A DNA stretch of 64,000 nt, taken from the NCBI RefSeq assembly GCF_016427505.1, contig NZ_JAELXS010000003.1, positions 62,001 through 126,000 of the forward strand. Direction: 5' to 3'. Shown here piece by piece: positions 55,519 to 64,000 of this stretch (position 1 is its first letter; every line of letters starts with the position of its first letter). The DNA is from Sphingomonas mollis. Lineage in GTDB: Bacteria > Pseudomonadota > Alphaproteobacteria > Sphingomonadales > Sphingomonadaceae. The translations under genes and the position numbers were made by a program. Below the pieces are notes generated by a model that saw only the letters and a program-made list of their open reading frames with translations, ran no database searches and was not told where the DNA came from.

Positions 55519-56134
55519 TCCCGCGCACGCGGTGCCAGACATAGAAACCGATCGCCGCGACCAGCACCAGCCCGATCGCCAGATCGGCCTGATGGAATGC
55601 CGCCTTCAGCCGCGGATCGCTGTTCCACTTGTCGCCCAGCGTCATACCGATCCACGCCAGCCCCAGGCAGAAGGGCCATGACCCCAGAAACGTGTACAGG
55701 TGGAACGGGATCAGCGGCATCCGCGCGACGCCTGCCGGAAACGCGATGAAGGTGCGGATCACCGGCAGCAGCCGCCCGACCAGCACCGCCATGTTGCCCC
55801 AGCGCGCGAAAAAACGATCCGCCGCATCCAGTTCGTCCGCGCCGATCAGCAGATACCGGCCCCATCGTTCCGCCATCGGCCGCCCGCCGCGCTTGCCCAC
55901 CTCATACGCGACGATCGAGCCGAGATTGCACCCCAGCGCCCCCGCCGTCGCCGCCAGAAACAGGTCGAACCGGCCGGTCGACACCAGATAGCCGGCGAAC
56001 GGCATGATGATTTCCGACGGCAGGGGGATGCAGGCGCTTTCGATCGCCATCAACAGCGCGATGCCGACATAGCCGCCGGAGGAGATCACCCAGATGGTGA
56101 AGCCGGCCAGTGCGGCGAGGATCTTTTCGAACAT
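55499..56134 (-). CDS. DedA-family membrane protein
   Basis: A 211-residue protein with the DedA signatures ESACIPLPSEIIMPFAGYLV, LGCNLGSIVAYEVGKRGGRP, RWGNMAVLVGRLLPVIRTFI and FPAGVARMPLIPFHLYTFLG. Members are undecaprenyl-phosphate or lipid flippases. Complete. Confidence 0.93.
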   Translation of the reverse strand: MFEKILAALAGFTIWVISSGGYVGIALLMAIESACIPLPSEIIMPFAGYLVSTGRFDLFLAATAGALGCNLGSIVAYEVGKRGGRPMAERWGRYLLIGADELDAADRFFARWGNMAVLVGRLLPVIRTFIAFPAGVARMPLIPFHLYTFLGSWPFCLGLAWIGMTLGDKWNSDPRLKAAFHQADLAIGLVLVAAIGFYVWHRVRGIRKNRV

Positions 56135-56209
56135 GGGCCGGGGGATTGGCCGATGCGGCCCCGCCGGTCAATCGCCGGAACCGGCCGGGGCGGCGACGGT
56201 TGGACGAAT

Positions 56210-57004
56210 ATGGACATGACCCTGAACGATGGACGCTCGATGCCGCAACTCGGCCTCGGCACGTGGCAAATCCCCGATGCGCAGGCGGCGATGGTGGTGC
56301 GGCGTGGCCTCGATACCGGTTTCCGGCTGGTCGATACCGCCGCGATCTATGGCAACGAACTGGGTGTGGGGGGCGGCATCGCCAACGAGGACGTCTTCAT
56401 CACCACGAAATTATGGAACGACCGCCAGGACGATGTCGATGCCGCGATGGACGAAAGCCTCGCGTTGCTGGGCGTCGATGCGGTCGACCTGTATCTGATC
56501 CACTGGCCATCGCCGGCGCAGAATCTGTACGTCGATGCGTGGAAATCGCTGATTTCGCTGCGAGAGGCGGGCAAGGCGAAGTCGATCGGTGTCTGCAATT
56601 TCCAGCCCGAGCATCTCGACGCGCTGATCGCCGCGACGGGCGTGACGCCGGCGGTCAACCAGATCGAACTACACCCGCATTTCCAGCAGCGCGACCTGCG
56701 TTCCTATCACGAGGCGCATGGCATCGTGACGCAAAGCTGGAGTCCGATCGGGCAGGGCAAGGACCTGCTCACCGATCCGACAATCACCGCCATCGCCGAT
56801 CGCCACAGCCGCAGCGCCGCGCAGGTCGTGATCGCCTGGCACCTCGCCAAGGGGCTGTCGGTCATCCCCAAGGCATCAAGCGCCGATCACCTGAGCGACA
56901 ACTACGCCGCGCTGGACCTGATGCTCGACGATGACGACATCGCGCGGATCGACGCGCTGGACCGGCCGGACGGACGGCTGGGGCCTGACCCGCTGTCGAT
57001 GTGA
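56210..57004 (+). CDS. aldo/keto reductase, 2,5-diketo-gluconate reductase type
   Basis: This is a 264-residue NADPH-dependent reductase with the family tetrad: D and Y in RLVDTAAIYGNE, K in FITTKLW, H in LIHWP. It also has IGVCNFQPEHLDALIAATG and a C-terminal VIPKASSADHLSDN that binds cofactor. Physiological substrate unknown. Confidence 0.92.
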   Translation: MDMTLNDGRSMPQLGLGTWQIPDAQAAMVVRRGLDTGFRLVDTAAIYGNELGVGGGIANEDVFITTKLWNDRQDDVDAAMDESLALLGVDAVDLYLIHWPSPAQNLYVDAWKSLISLREAGKAKSIGVCNFQPEHLDALIAATGVTPAVNQIELHPHFQQRDLRSYHEAHGIVTQSWSPIGQGKDLLTDPTITAIADRHSRSAAQVVIAWHLAKGLSVIPKASSADHLSDNYAALDLMLDDDDIARIDALDRPDGRLGPDPLSM

Positions 57005-57027
57005 ATGGCCGGGGCGCTGCCGCTTTC

Positions 57028-57101
57028 GTCATTGCGAGCGTAGCGAAGCAACCCAGCGCGTCACGCGCGACCTCTGATTGCTTCGCTACGCTCGCAATGA
57101 C
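57028..57101. repeat. REP-like inverted repeat, 24-bp perfect arms
   Basis: Arms 57028-57051 and 57078-57101 are exact inverted copies around a short GCGCG/CGCGC centre. The repeat lies just after the aldo/keto reductase stop. The core resembles the REP family spread through many sphingomonad genomes. Confidence 0.8.
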
Positions 57102-57247
57102 AGACAAGTTGGTGTTTTCCGGCGAAAGCGGAACCCAGGACCAAGTAAAACAACGGCTCGTATTATTCGTGACTTTGGACTCCTGCGTCCGCAGGAGCAC
57201 GGTCGCGGACTATGCGGTCGGTCTGTCTCTAAGGAAGTGCCGACCGA

Positions 57248-58717
57248 TCAAGGCGTATCGCGCAATCCGCAAATATCGCCCCGCAGATCACGCGTCGCGA
57301 CCGGACCATCCTGCCCGAACGACAGATACCCGCGCTCCTTCACGTCATATCGCGGCCAGTTCGGCAGGCCGGCACCGTTCGGATCGCCGGTGCGGACGAA
57401 GTTGGTCCAATACGCCCTCAGCGGTGCGCCCGGCACGACATTGAACACCGACGACAGTTCGCCGCCATGCGTCACGCCGCCACCCGGCGCGGCGTGGTCG
57501 AACTGATATTGCCACACCGGCAGGCCATGCGCCGTCAGCCGCTGCGACACCGCGACGGTGGGGCAGCGAAAGGTCAGGTCGTTCGCCAGTTGCGCGGTCA
57601 CGTCGCCCAGCCGTGGATCGGCAACCGGCGTGCCGCCCGGTTGCAGACCATAGAGCACCAGCGCGCGATCCGCCTGCGATCCGAACTCCCGCGCCACGGT
57701 GGCGCGGGCGGCGGGCAGGCCGCCGTGCAGCGACAATTCGATCGCGTTGACGCCGCTGATCGTGCGGGCGGGGTTGATGCGTCCGGCGGCCAGTGCCGCC
57801 GCCGGCGTCTCGCGCAACACGCGGCCATCGACCACCGCCTGCAACCAGATGAAGCTGTCATCGTCCAGATCGGGTACATCGACCGCCTCCTGCGCGGCGA
57901 GCAGACGCTCGACCGGTACCGCCCGCAATCCGGCGGCGGATACGGCGGGGGGCAGCCCGGCCTTGCTGGCGATCAGCGTGCCGACGCCCTCGTTCTGTGC
58001 CAACGTCCGCGGCGCGACGCCGAAACCGGCCGTCCCGCTCTGTTCGATCGCCTGCGCGAACAGGCCGCGCGCGCCGGGCGACAGCATCTGCAAGCCGACA
58101 TCCTGCGCCCCCGCCGATCCGCCCGCGATCGTCACCTTCGCCGGGTCGCCGCCGAAGCGGGCGATGTTGCGGCGGACCCAGTCCAACGCCGCCTGCTGGT
58201 CCATCAACCCGTAATTGCCCGACGGGCCGCCCTGTTCCGCCGACAAGGCCGGATGCGACATGAAGCCGAGCGCACCCAGCCGATACTGGATGCTGACCAG
58301 CACGATCCCGCCATCGGTGATCGTCGATTCCACCGTGCCACCGCCCGCGCCACCGCGATTGGCGCCACCGTGAATCCACACCAGCACCGGCAGTTTCGCC
58401 GACGCCGCCAATCGCGGCGTCCGGATGTCGAGAAACAGGCAGTCTTCCTTGCCCGACTCCGACGCCGCCCGGTTCCACTCGCCATAATCGGGCTGCGGGC
58501 AGGCGGCGTGCGGCCGAATGGCATCGACGGCTGCGGTCCAGCGCGCTGGCCGCCGCGGCGCGCGCCAGCGAAGCGGCCCGTCGGGTGCGGCGGCGAAGCG
58601 GATACCGCGAAACACCGCGCTACCCCCCGCCAGCGTCTCGCCGCGCACCGGCCCGTCGTCGGTCCTGACAACGGGTGACGGCTGGGCGACGGCGGCCGCC
58701 AGCGCCAGCAGGATCAT
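57248..58717 (-). CDS. type-B carboxylesterase (exported)
   Basis: This is a 489-residue esterase with a short leader (MILLALAAAVAQP). The type-B pattern is GPVRGETLAGGSAVFRGIRF, EDCLFLDIRTP, LVWIHGGANRGG (oxyanion hole) and nucleophile elbow VTIAGGSAGAQD. It hydrolyses esters, perhaps acyl groups on sugars given the locus. The start overlaps the stop of the SGNH gene by 4 bases. Confidence 0.92.
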   Translation of the reverse strand: MILLALAAAVAQPSPVVRTDDGPVRGETLAGGSAVFRGIRFAAAPDGPLRWRAPRRPARWTAAVDAIRPHAACPQPDYGEWNRAASESGKEDCLFLDIRTPRLAASAKLPVLVWIHGGANRGGAGGGTVESTITDGGIVLVSIQYRLGALGFMSHPALSAEQGGPSGNYGLMDQQAALDWVRRNIARFGGDPAKVTIAGGSAGAQDVGLQMLSPGARGLFAQAIEQSGTAGFGVAPRTLAQNEGVGTLIASKAGLPPAVSAAGLRAVPVERLLAAQEAVDVPDLDDDSFIWLQAVVDGRVLRETPAAALAAGRINPARTISGVNAIELSLHGGLPAARATVAREFGSQADRALVLYGLQPGGTPVADPRLGDVTAQLANDLTFRCPTVAVSQRLTAHGLPVWQYQFDHAAPGGGVTHGGELSSVFNVVPGAPLRAYWTNFVRTGDPNGAGLPNWPRYDVKERGYLSFGQDGPVATRDLRGDICGLRDTP

Positions 58718-59466
58718 CGCGCGATCGGCTTCGGCGCGGGCTTGGCGAGCGCCGCCTTGATCGCCGCCTCGGCGACCGGTGCCATCACCCGGTATCCCGG
58801 CTCGTTGGGATGCACCCCGTCATAGGTATATTCGGCCTTCAGCGCCTGACCGTCATGCAGCGCGCCCCAGTAATCGGCATAGACCGCCCCGGTCCGCGCG
58901 GCATAATCCTTCAGCCACGCATTGGTCTGCGCGATGCGTGGCGCGGTGGCGAGGCCGGGCCTCCACGGGAAATGATCGGCCGGCGGAATCGACGCCAGGA
59001 TCACGCGGATGCCGTGCGCGCGTGCCAGCTCGGCCATCGTCATGATGTTGGCGTGCGTCTGCTCGATCGTCATCGGCCCGGTATTGCCGGCGATGTCGTT
59101 GGTGCCCGCCATGATCTGCACCACCGCCGGGTGCAGGTCGATCACGTCCTGCCGGAATCGCAGCACCATCTGCGGCGTCGTCTGGCCGCCGATGCCGCGA
59201 TCGAGGCGACCGGGGGTGAAGAAGCCCGGCACCTTGTCGATCCACCCCTGCGTAATCGAATCGCCCATGAACACAATCCGTGGCGCCTTCGCATCCGGCG
59301 CCGGCAGCGTGGCATTCGCGGCGCGATACCGCTCCAGCCACGGCCAGTCCTGATGCAACCGCACCTCCGCTTCCTGGTCGGCAGCGTTCGGCTTGGGCGT
59401 CTGCGCGAACAGCGCGGCGAAGGGGAGCGAGATCATCAGCGTGGCGGCCAGCATCTTCATCGTCAT
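58714..59466 (-). CDS. SGNH/GDSL hydrolase (exported)
   Basis: This is a 250-residue secreted esterase. Signal peptide MKMLAATLMISLPFAALFAQ; block I FMGDSITQGW, block II GIGGQTTPQM, block III MAGTNDIAG, block V DGVHPNEPGY. Such enzymes often deacetylate polysaccharide side groups. Start ATG 59466 or 59460; 6 bases downstream of the GH2 gene, so one operon. Confidence 0.94.
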   Translation of the reverse strand: MTMKMLAATLMISLPFAALFAQTPKPNAADQEAEVRLHQDWPWLERYRAANATLPAPDAKAPRIVFMGDSITQGWIDKVPGFFTPGRLDRGIGGQTTPQMVLRFRQDVIDLHPAVVQIMAGTNDIAGNTGPMTIEQTHANIMTMAELARAHGIRVILASIPPADHFPWRPGLATAPRIAQTNAWLKDYAARTGAVYADYWGALHDGQALKAEYTYDGVHPNEPGYRVMAPVAEAAIKAALAKPAPKPIAR

Positions 59467-59472
59467 ATCCCC

Positions 59473-62400
59473 TTATCGTACCGTCGCGGGCGCGACATTC
59501 CAGCCACGCAGAGCGACCGTCTCGCCGCGCGCCTTCGCGCTCGGATAGCGGATCGTCACCACCCGGCTTTCGCCCGGCAGCAGCGAGACATAATTGTCGG
59601 AAAAATACGCCGGCAGCACCTGCGTGCCGTCCGCGTTCATCACCGTCAGCTTCGTCTCGATTGCCGGCACCGCGCCCGGATTGCGCACCGTGACGCGCAT
59701 CTCCGTCTCGTCGCCCACCGTCGTCCGCGCGGCGCTCGTTTCCAGCGTCACCGGCGCCAGCGCGTTCATCGCCCGGAACTGCGCATCGGTCGCCGCCTGC
59801 CAATAGAAGTTGTTCGACAGCTCGACGCCCTTCGCATCCGTCGCCTTCAACGCGATCAGCGCGACGCCGCCCGCGGTCAGGCGCGGCAGGTCTAGCGTGA
59901 ACGCCGCGCTCGCCGCCTCATGCGCGCCCGTGATCGTCGCGGTGCGATCCGCGAGCGGCTTGCCCGCCAGATCGACGACCTTCGCCGACACCGTCACGCC
60001 GCGCAGGTCGGCCAGCCGGTTGTTGACCAGCACGACCTCGCCACCCGGCAGGTTCATCTGGACATGCACCGGCTCCGACGCCTTCTTCACGCCATAGAAG
60101 CTGGCCTGCGTGTCGTAATCCGACGAGAATATCTGCCATGCCGACGACGGCCAGGCCGGCTGCGTCATCCACAGCATCCGCCCGGAATGCTCGGTCCACA
60201 GGCCCGCATTCATCCCCTCGAAGATGGCGCGGTACGACTCGTACTGCATCATCTGCGCCTTGCGCTCGAAATCCTCCAGCGAGGTGCCCGCGCCGAACCG
60301 CGTCGCCAGCGCATCCATGTACGTCTTCACCGCGCCGTTCCCGGTCTGGTGCCAGTCGTGATAGGCCCACGCATCGCTGATCGGCCATTGATCGGCCGCC
60401 GGGATCGCCCGCTTCCACGCCTCCAGCGTCGGCAGCGACGGCGTGCCGCTCTCGACCGAGAAGCCCTTGGCATGGGTGGTGAAATACTCGACCGGCGGCC
60501 GCCAGTTGTATGGACCGGAATTCTGCAGGTTCACCCGGTTGGACGACCCCATGTACAGGCGCGTGCCGTCTTGGCTGTGGATCAGGTCTTCCAGCGCTTC
60601 GTTCAGGATCGGCTGCGGCACGCCCTCGTTGCGCCCGAACCACACGACGATCGACGGGTGGTTGCGATAGCGCTTCACCACGTCGGTCGCGTTCTTCACG
60701 AACAGCACCGGGTCCTGCGCCTCGATATTATAGTCCTGCGTCGATTCCCAGAAGTCGCTCAGCACCATCAGGCCATATTCGTCGGCCAGATCGAAGAAAC
60801 TGTCTTCGGTATTCTGTCCCACCCAGTTGCGGATGATGTTCTGATGCGCGTCCTTGTGCAGCCGGAACATCGGCTCCAGATGCGCCCGGTCGATGCGCTT
60901 CATGAAGTCGTCCATGCCGATATTGCCGCCGCGCGCCGCGATCTTCACGCCGTTGACACGGATCGTCAGATAGGGCGACAGGCGCGGATCGTCCTTCGCC
61001 GGCGTGACCGCTGGCGAGCGTTCCGCTCCCGGCTCCAGACTCGCTGCCCAGCCGCCCGCGACCTTGCGGATGCCGGTATGCGATCCGTCGACGATCTTCT
61101 GCCCCAGCGCCCGCGCCTTGGTCAGGTCGACCGTCACGCGCTCCAGCTCGTCTTTCTGATCCATCAGCGACAGGTCGTACGTCACCTGTCGCATCCCGAA
61201 GCGCAGTTTCCTCTCGTCGCTCGCCCGGCCATCGACCGTCGCGGTCAGCGTCAGGTCGTGCAGCGCCTGCTCGCCGTAACCGTTCGGCCACCACAGCTTC
61301 GGATTGCGCACCGACAGTTGCCGGAATTCGGACGGCTTCATCACCACATCGGCGCTCTGCCCGGCGGCTAGCTGCACCTGCTTCTCGACCGTCACGTCGT
61401 CGAACGTCGCGCGCACCGTGGCGGTGACGGGGGTCGTGCCGCTGTTCGTCATCGGCGTCGTGATCTCCACCTCCGCCACCGAATTGTCTGCGCGTGGCAG
61501 CGCGGTCACGACATGCGCGTCGCCGATCGTCGCCGCGCCCGTCGCCTCCAGCGTCACGCCCTGCCACAGGCCGGTGTTGCGATCGCGGATGCTGGGAATC
61601 CAGTCCCACCCCTCGGTCGCGACGAAAGTCGGGCCGTCCAGCATCATCATGCCGCCATTCTCGCCGACGCCGGCGGTCAGCGATTCCTCATGCGCGATGC
61701 CGGGGTGCGGCGGCGGCGACACCTTCACCGCCACCGCGTTGCGCCCGGCCGCCAGCGTCACCGGGAAGCGGCCCCGGATGAACGCGCCCTTCATCGTGCC
61801 GACCATCACGCCGTTCACCCACACCTCGGCCGCATAGTTCACGCCTTTGAAGGTCAGCCACTGGCGCTTGCCGGCGGCGTCGGCGGGCACGTCGAACTCG
61901 CTGCGATACCAGTAATCCTGCCGCGCGAGGCTTTCGGGGATCACGGTGTTGTTCAGGCCGTACGCGGGATCGGGATAAACGCCGCGATCGACCAGCGTCG
62001 TCAGCACCGTGCCCGGCACCGTCGCCGCATACCAGCGGCTCGCATCGAAACCGGCGCGGCTTAGGACAGCCCCCGCTGCCGTCACCTTCGGCGCCTCGGC
62101 CAGCCGCCAGCCGGCGATGTCCCACTTGCCCGGTGCGGTCGCGACCAGCGCGGGGCCGGTCGGCAGCGGCTTGGCGACGGGAGCGGGGATCGGCGCCTTC
62201 GACCGGGGCAGCGTCCACGCGTCCTGCGGCACCTTCTGCCCGTACATCTGCTGCACCTGCACCGGCCAGTGCGGGCTGCCGGTCTGGAAGGTGATGGCGG
62301 CGACATCGGGCTGCGTCGCGGCCCGGCCGCGCAGGTCTGCGGCGGTCAACGCCCCCTGTTCCAGCTGGAACCCGGCGACCCGTCCGGCAAACGCCGTGGC

Positions 62401-62901
62401 GCCGATACGCGGCGCCAGCGTCGCCACGGGGGCGACCGGCGCGGCGGCAACGCGGCCCTGCGCCACCTGCCGCCCATCGACGAACAACCGCGCGACACCG
62501 GCATCCACCGTCGCCGCGACATAGCGCCAGCGCCCGGCCACCAGCCGCGCCGGCGCGGTCAGCGTGCCACTATCGGTGACGAGGGCGGGGCGGCCATCGG
62601 TCAGTGCCAGATACCGCCTTGGCCCCGTCGCCGCCTCGCCGAAACCCGCCACCAGTACGGTGCCGGTCGCGATGGCGCGCGGCTCGACCCAGCCGGACAG
62701 CGTCCAGGCCGGTGCCGCCACCGCCGCCGCACCATCGCCGCCGATCGCGCGGACATAGCTGTCGCCGCCGGGGGGCAGGTCCGCATTGATCGGGCCATAG
62801 GTCTGCGCCGTCGCGATCGCGGGCAGGGTGCCCGCCAGTATCGTCACCAAAATTCCCAGTCTTGCCGAGCGCGATACCGCCGCCGTCCGTGCCTTGCGCA
62901 T
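59473..62901 (-). CDS. glycoside hydrolase family 2 enzyme with LamG-like domain
   Basis: This is a 1142-residue exported enzyme. After the signal peptide (LGILVTILAGTLPAIATAQ) a LamG-like sandwich (~residues 30-190, WTLSGWVEPRAIA, RWRYVAATVDAGVARLFVDG) is followed by the GH2 sugar-binding domain (DYWYRSEFDVPAD) and Ig-like domain. The TIM barrel has NIIRNWVGQNTEDSFFDLAD, the acid/base in VWFGRNEGVP and a nucleophile-type glutamate in FSVESGTPS. Beta-sandwich domains end it. The closest types are exo-glucosaminidase/mannosidase-like GH2. The start has GGGAGG at ideal distance. Confidence 0.9.
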   Translation of the reverse strand: MRKARTAAVSRSARLGILVTILAGTLPAIATAQTYGPINADLPPGGDSYVRAIGGDGAAAVAAPAWTLSGWVEPRAIATGTVLVAGFGEAATGPRRYLALTDGRPALVTDSGTLTAPARLVAGRWRYVAATVDAGVARLFVDGRQVAQGRVAAAPVAPVATLAPRIGATAFAGRVAGFQLEQGALTAADLRGRAATQPDVAAITFQTGSPHWPVQVQQMYGQKVPQDAWTLPRSKAPIPAPVAKPLPTGPALVATAPGKWDIAGWRLAEAPKVTAAGAVLSRAGFDASRWYAATVPGTVLTTLVDRGVYPDPAYGLNNTVIPESLARQDYWYRSEFDVPADAAGKRQWLTFKGVNYAAEVWVNGVMVGTMKGAFIRGRFPVTLAAGRNAVAVKVSPPPHPGIAHEESLTAGVGENGGMMMLDGPTFVATEGWDWIPSIRDRNTGLWQGVTLEATGAATIGDAHVVTALPRADNSVAEVEITTPMTNSGTTPVTATVRATFDDVTVEKQVQLAAGQSADVVMKPSEFRQLSVRNPKLWWPNGYGEQALHDLTLTATVDGRASDERKLRFGMRQVTYDLSLMDQKDELERVTVDLTKARALGQKIVDGSHTGIRKVAGGWAASLEPGAERSPAVTPAKDDPRLSPYLTIRVNGVKIAARGGNIGMDDFMKRIDRAHLEPMFRLHKDAHQNIIRNWVGQNTEDSFFDLADEYGLMVLSDFWESTQDYNIEAQDPVLFVKNATDVVKRYRNHPSIVVWFGRNEGVPQPILNEALEDLIHSQDGTRLYMGSSNRVNLQNSGPYNWRPPVEYFTTHAKGFSVESGTPSLPTLEAWKRAIPAADQWPISDAWAYHDWHQTGNGAVKTYMDALATRFGAGTSLEDFERKAQMMQYESYRAIFEGMNAGLWTEHSGRMLWMTQPAWPSSAWQIFSSDYDTQASFYGVKKASEPVHVQMNLPGGEVVLVNNRLADLRGVTVSAKVVDLAGKPLADRTATITGAHEAASAAFTLDLPRLTAGGVALIALKATDAKGVELSNNFYWQAATDAQFRAMNALAPVTLETSAARTTVGDETEMRVTVRNPGAVPAIETKLTVMNADGTQVLPAYFSDNYVSLLPGESRVVTIRYPSAKARGETVALRGWNVAPATVR

Positions 62902-62993
62902 GTCATCCTCCCGTATCGCGGTCGTTGCCGCCGCCCGCGCGGCATCAAGCACAGCGTCCGGAAAAAGCCAAATTGAAATACGAATTATTGACA

Positions 62994-63006
62994 GGTAGCG
63001 CTAACC
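62994..63006. promoter_or_regulatory. LacI-family-type operator
   Basis: The near-palindrome GGTAGCGCTAACC (one mismatch pair, central CG) directly follows a TTGACA at 62988-62993, in the 168-bp gap between the divergent GH2 and GH3 genes. LacI/GalR repressors bind palindromes of this kind. It probably controls one or both carbohydrate genes; the repressor itself is not in the window. Confidence 0.6.
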
Positions 63007-63069
63007 AGTCTTTGGTCCGGTCATGGCCGCATAGTAGACGGCAATTACGGTTGAGGATGCGAAGGGCAG

Positions 63070-64000
63070 ATGACGATGCGCAACACGATATGGGCCGCCG
63101 GTGCGGCGATGGGTCTGGTGCTGACGACGGTGGCCGCCGCGCCCCTGATGGCGCAGCAGACGATGGCGCAGCAATTGTCGCCCTTAGCCCACCCTGCGCA
63201 GTGGCCACTCCTGAACCTGAAGCGCAAGCCGGACCCGAAGGTCGAGGCGCGCGTCGATGCCATGCTGAAACGCATGTCGATCGAGGACAAGGTCGGCCAG
63301 TTGCTTCAGGTCGACATCGCCAGCATCACGCCGAAGGATCTGGAAACCTACAAGCTCGGCTCGATCCTGAACGGCGGCAACTCCGCGCCGAACAATGACG
63401 AACTCGCCCCCGCGCCCGAATGGCTGAAGCTGTTCGACGCGTTCTACGACGCATCGGTGAAGCGCACCGATGACCGCCCCGTCGTCCCCGTCATCTGGGG
63501 GACCGATGCGGTCCACGGCGCCAACAATATCGTCGGCGCCACGCTCTTCCCACACAACATCGGCCTCGGCGCGATGCGCGATCCCGCGCTCATCAAGCGG
63601 ATCGGCGCGGCCACCGCCGCCGAAACCGCCGCCACCGGCATCGACTGGAGCTTCGCCCCCACCGTCGCCGTCGTGCAGGACGACCGCTGGGGTCGCACCT
63701 TTGAAAGCTATTCCGAGGACCCCGCGATCGTCGCCTCCTATGCCGGCCAGATGGTCGAGGGCATTCAGGGAGCGGTCGGCGCCGACTTCATGAAGCCTGG
63801 TCACGTCATCTCGTCGGTGAAGCATTTCCTTGGCGACGGCGGCACCGGCGGCCGCGATCAGGGCGACACCCGCGTCCCCGAAGCGGTGCTGCGCGACGTC
63901 CACGCGGCCGGCTATCGCACCTCGCTGGAGGCCGGGGCGCTGACCGTGATGCCCAGCTTCTCCAGCTGGAACGGCGAGAAGATGACCGGCAACAAGAGCC
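63070..64000 (+). CDS. glycoside hydrolase family 3 beta-glucosidase, 5' part
   Basis: The first ~310 codons run off the window end. A signal peptide (AAMGLVLTTVAAAPLMAQQ) precedes the GH3 start VEARVDAMLKRMSIEDKVGQ, then VVPVIWGTDAVHGANNIVGA, WSFAPTVAVVQDDRWGRTFE and VKHFLGDGGTGGRDQGDTRV. The catalytic SDW-type aspartate lies outside. It releases glucose (or a related sugar) from beta-linked oligosaccharides in the periplasm. It should be controlled by the LacI-type operator upstream. Confidence 0.92.
   Translation, partial: MTMRNTIWAAGAAMGLVLTTVAAAPLMAQQTMAQQLSPLAHPAQWPLLNLKRKPDPKVEARVDAMLKRMSIEDKVGQLLQVDIASITPKDLETYKLGSILNGGNSAPNNDELAPAPEWLKLFDAFYDASVKRTDDRPVVPVIWGTDAVHGANNIVGATLFPHNIGLGAMRDPALIKRIGAATAAETAATGIDWSFAPTVAVVQDDRWGRTFESYSEDPAIVASYAGQMVEGIQGAVGADFMKPGHVISSVKHFLGDGGTGGRDQGDTRVPEAVLRDVHAAGYRTSLEAGALTVMPSFSSWNGEKMTGNKS

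Noticed and set aside
59920..61371. 483-codon + strand frame opposite the GH2 gene
   Set aside because: Shadow frame; the GH2 strand has all catalytic motifs and a strong ribosome site.

Overview
The window looks like a chromosomal segment of a sphingomonad (Alphaproteobacteria, Sphingomonas-like). The evidence is very high G+C, alphaproteobacterial family markers (GapR/DUF2312, DUF1244, DUF4169, a COQ7 hydroxylase) and short hairpin repeats of the kind common in sphingomonad intergenic DNA. No rRNA or complete tRNA gene is present. This identification is by inspection only, with no database search.

Layout. Positions 1-2863: end of a DsbA-family protein, a c-type cytochrome, a dienelactone hydrolase and a frameshifted glycosyltransferase. 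Positions 3088-16282: a 13.15-kb genomic island inserted in the 3' end of queA and bounded by a perfect 42-bp direct repeat. The island's right end supplies a new last 78 bases for queA, and the displaced native end remains as a fragment at 3010-3129. Positions 16163-30993: queA, a cyclophilin, a Crp/Fnr regulator, CstA with its small partner, an MFS transporter, pyruvate kinase, an amidohydrolase, GapR, catalase and a HerA-like ATPase. Positions 31079-44972: YebC, the ruvC-ruvA-[parA-like, membrane protein]-ruvB cluster, CsbD, a spore-coat-U protein, PtsP, RodZ, CpoB, TilS and FtsH. Positions 46108-57004: proA, a ParD/ParE pair, nadD-rsfS-rlmH-envC-ctpA, dsbB-coq7, membrane proteins, DedA and an aldo/keto reductase. 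Positions 57248-64000: a carbohydrate locus with two esterases/hydrolases and a GH2 enzyme, divergent from a GH3 beta-glucosidase (cut by the window end), with a LacI-type operator between them.

The island has a tyrosine integrase, a VapE-type helicase, a tandem-HTH regulator and small orphan genes, but no virion or conjugation genes. It therefore resembles a phage satellite. Its cargo is anti-phage: a decayed PARIS pair (AAA ATPase with a frameshift and a nonsense codon, plus an intact DUF4435 effector), a coiled-coil TIR protein, and a DRT2-like reverse transcriptase.

The most exciting feature lies upstream of that reverse transcriptase, in structured DNA expected to encode its template RNA. 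On the opposite strand there is a stop-free frame (15478-15648) with a strong Shine-Dalgarno site and ATG, encoding a hydrophobic, helix-prone peptide. A TATGAT box lies at its start and a TTGACA box near its end, in the wrong order for a promoter. If this stretch is copied into head-to-tail repeats, the two boxes come together as a -35/-10 promoter. A 16-bp spacer gives a 123-nt unit, a multiple of three, and so an endless reading frame. That is the logic of the DRT2 'Neo' system, here in a divergent sphingomonad version. Three single-base frameshifts (glycosyltransferase G8, regulator T6, AriA) could be real decay or, for the two homopolymers, sequencing error.
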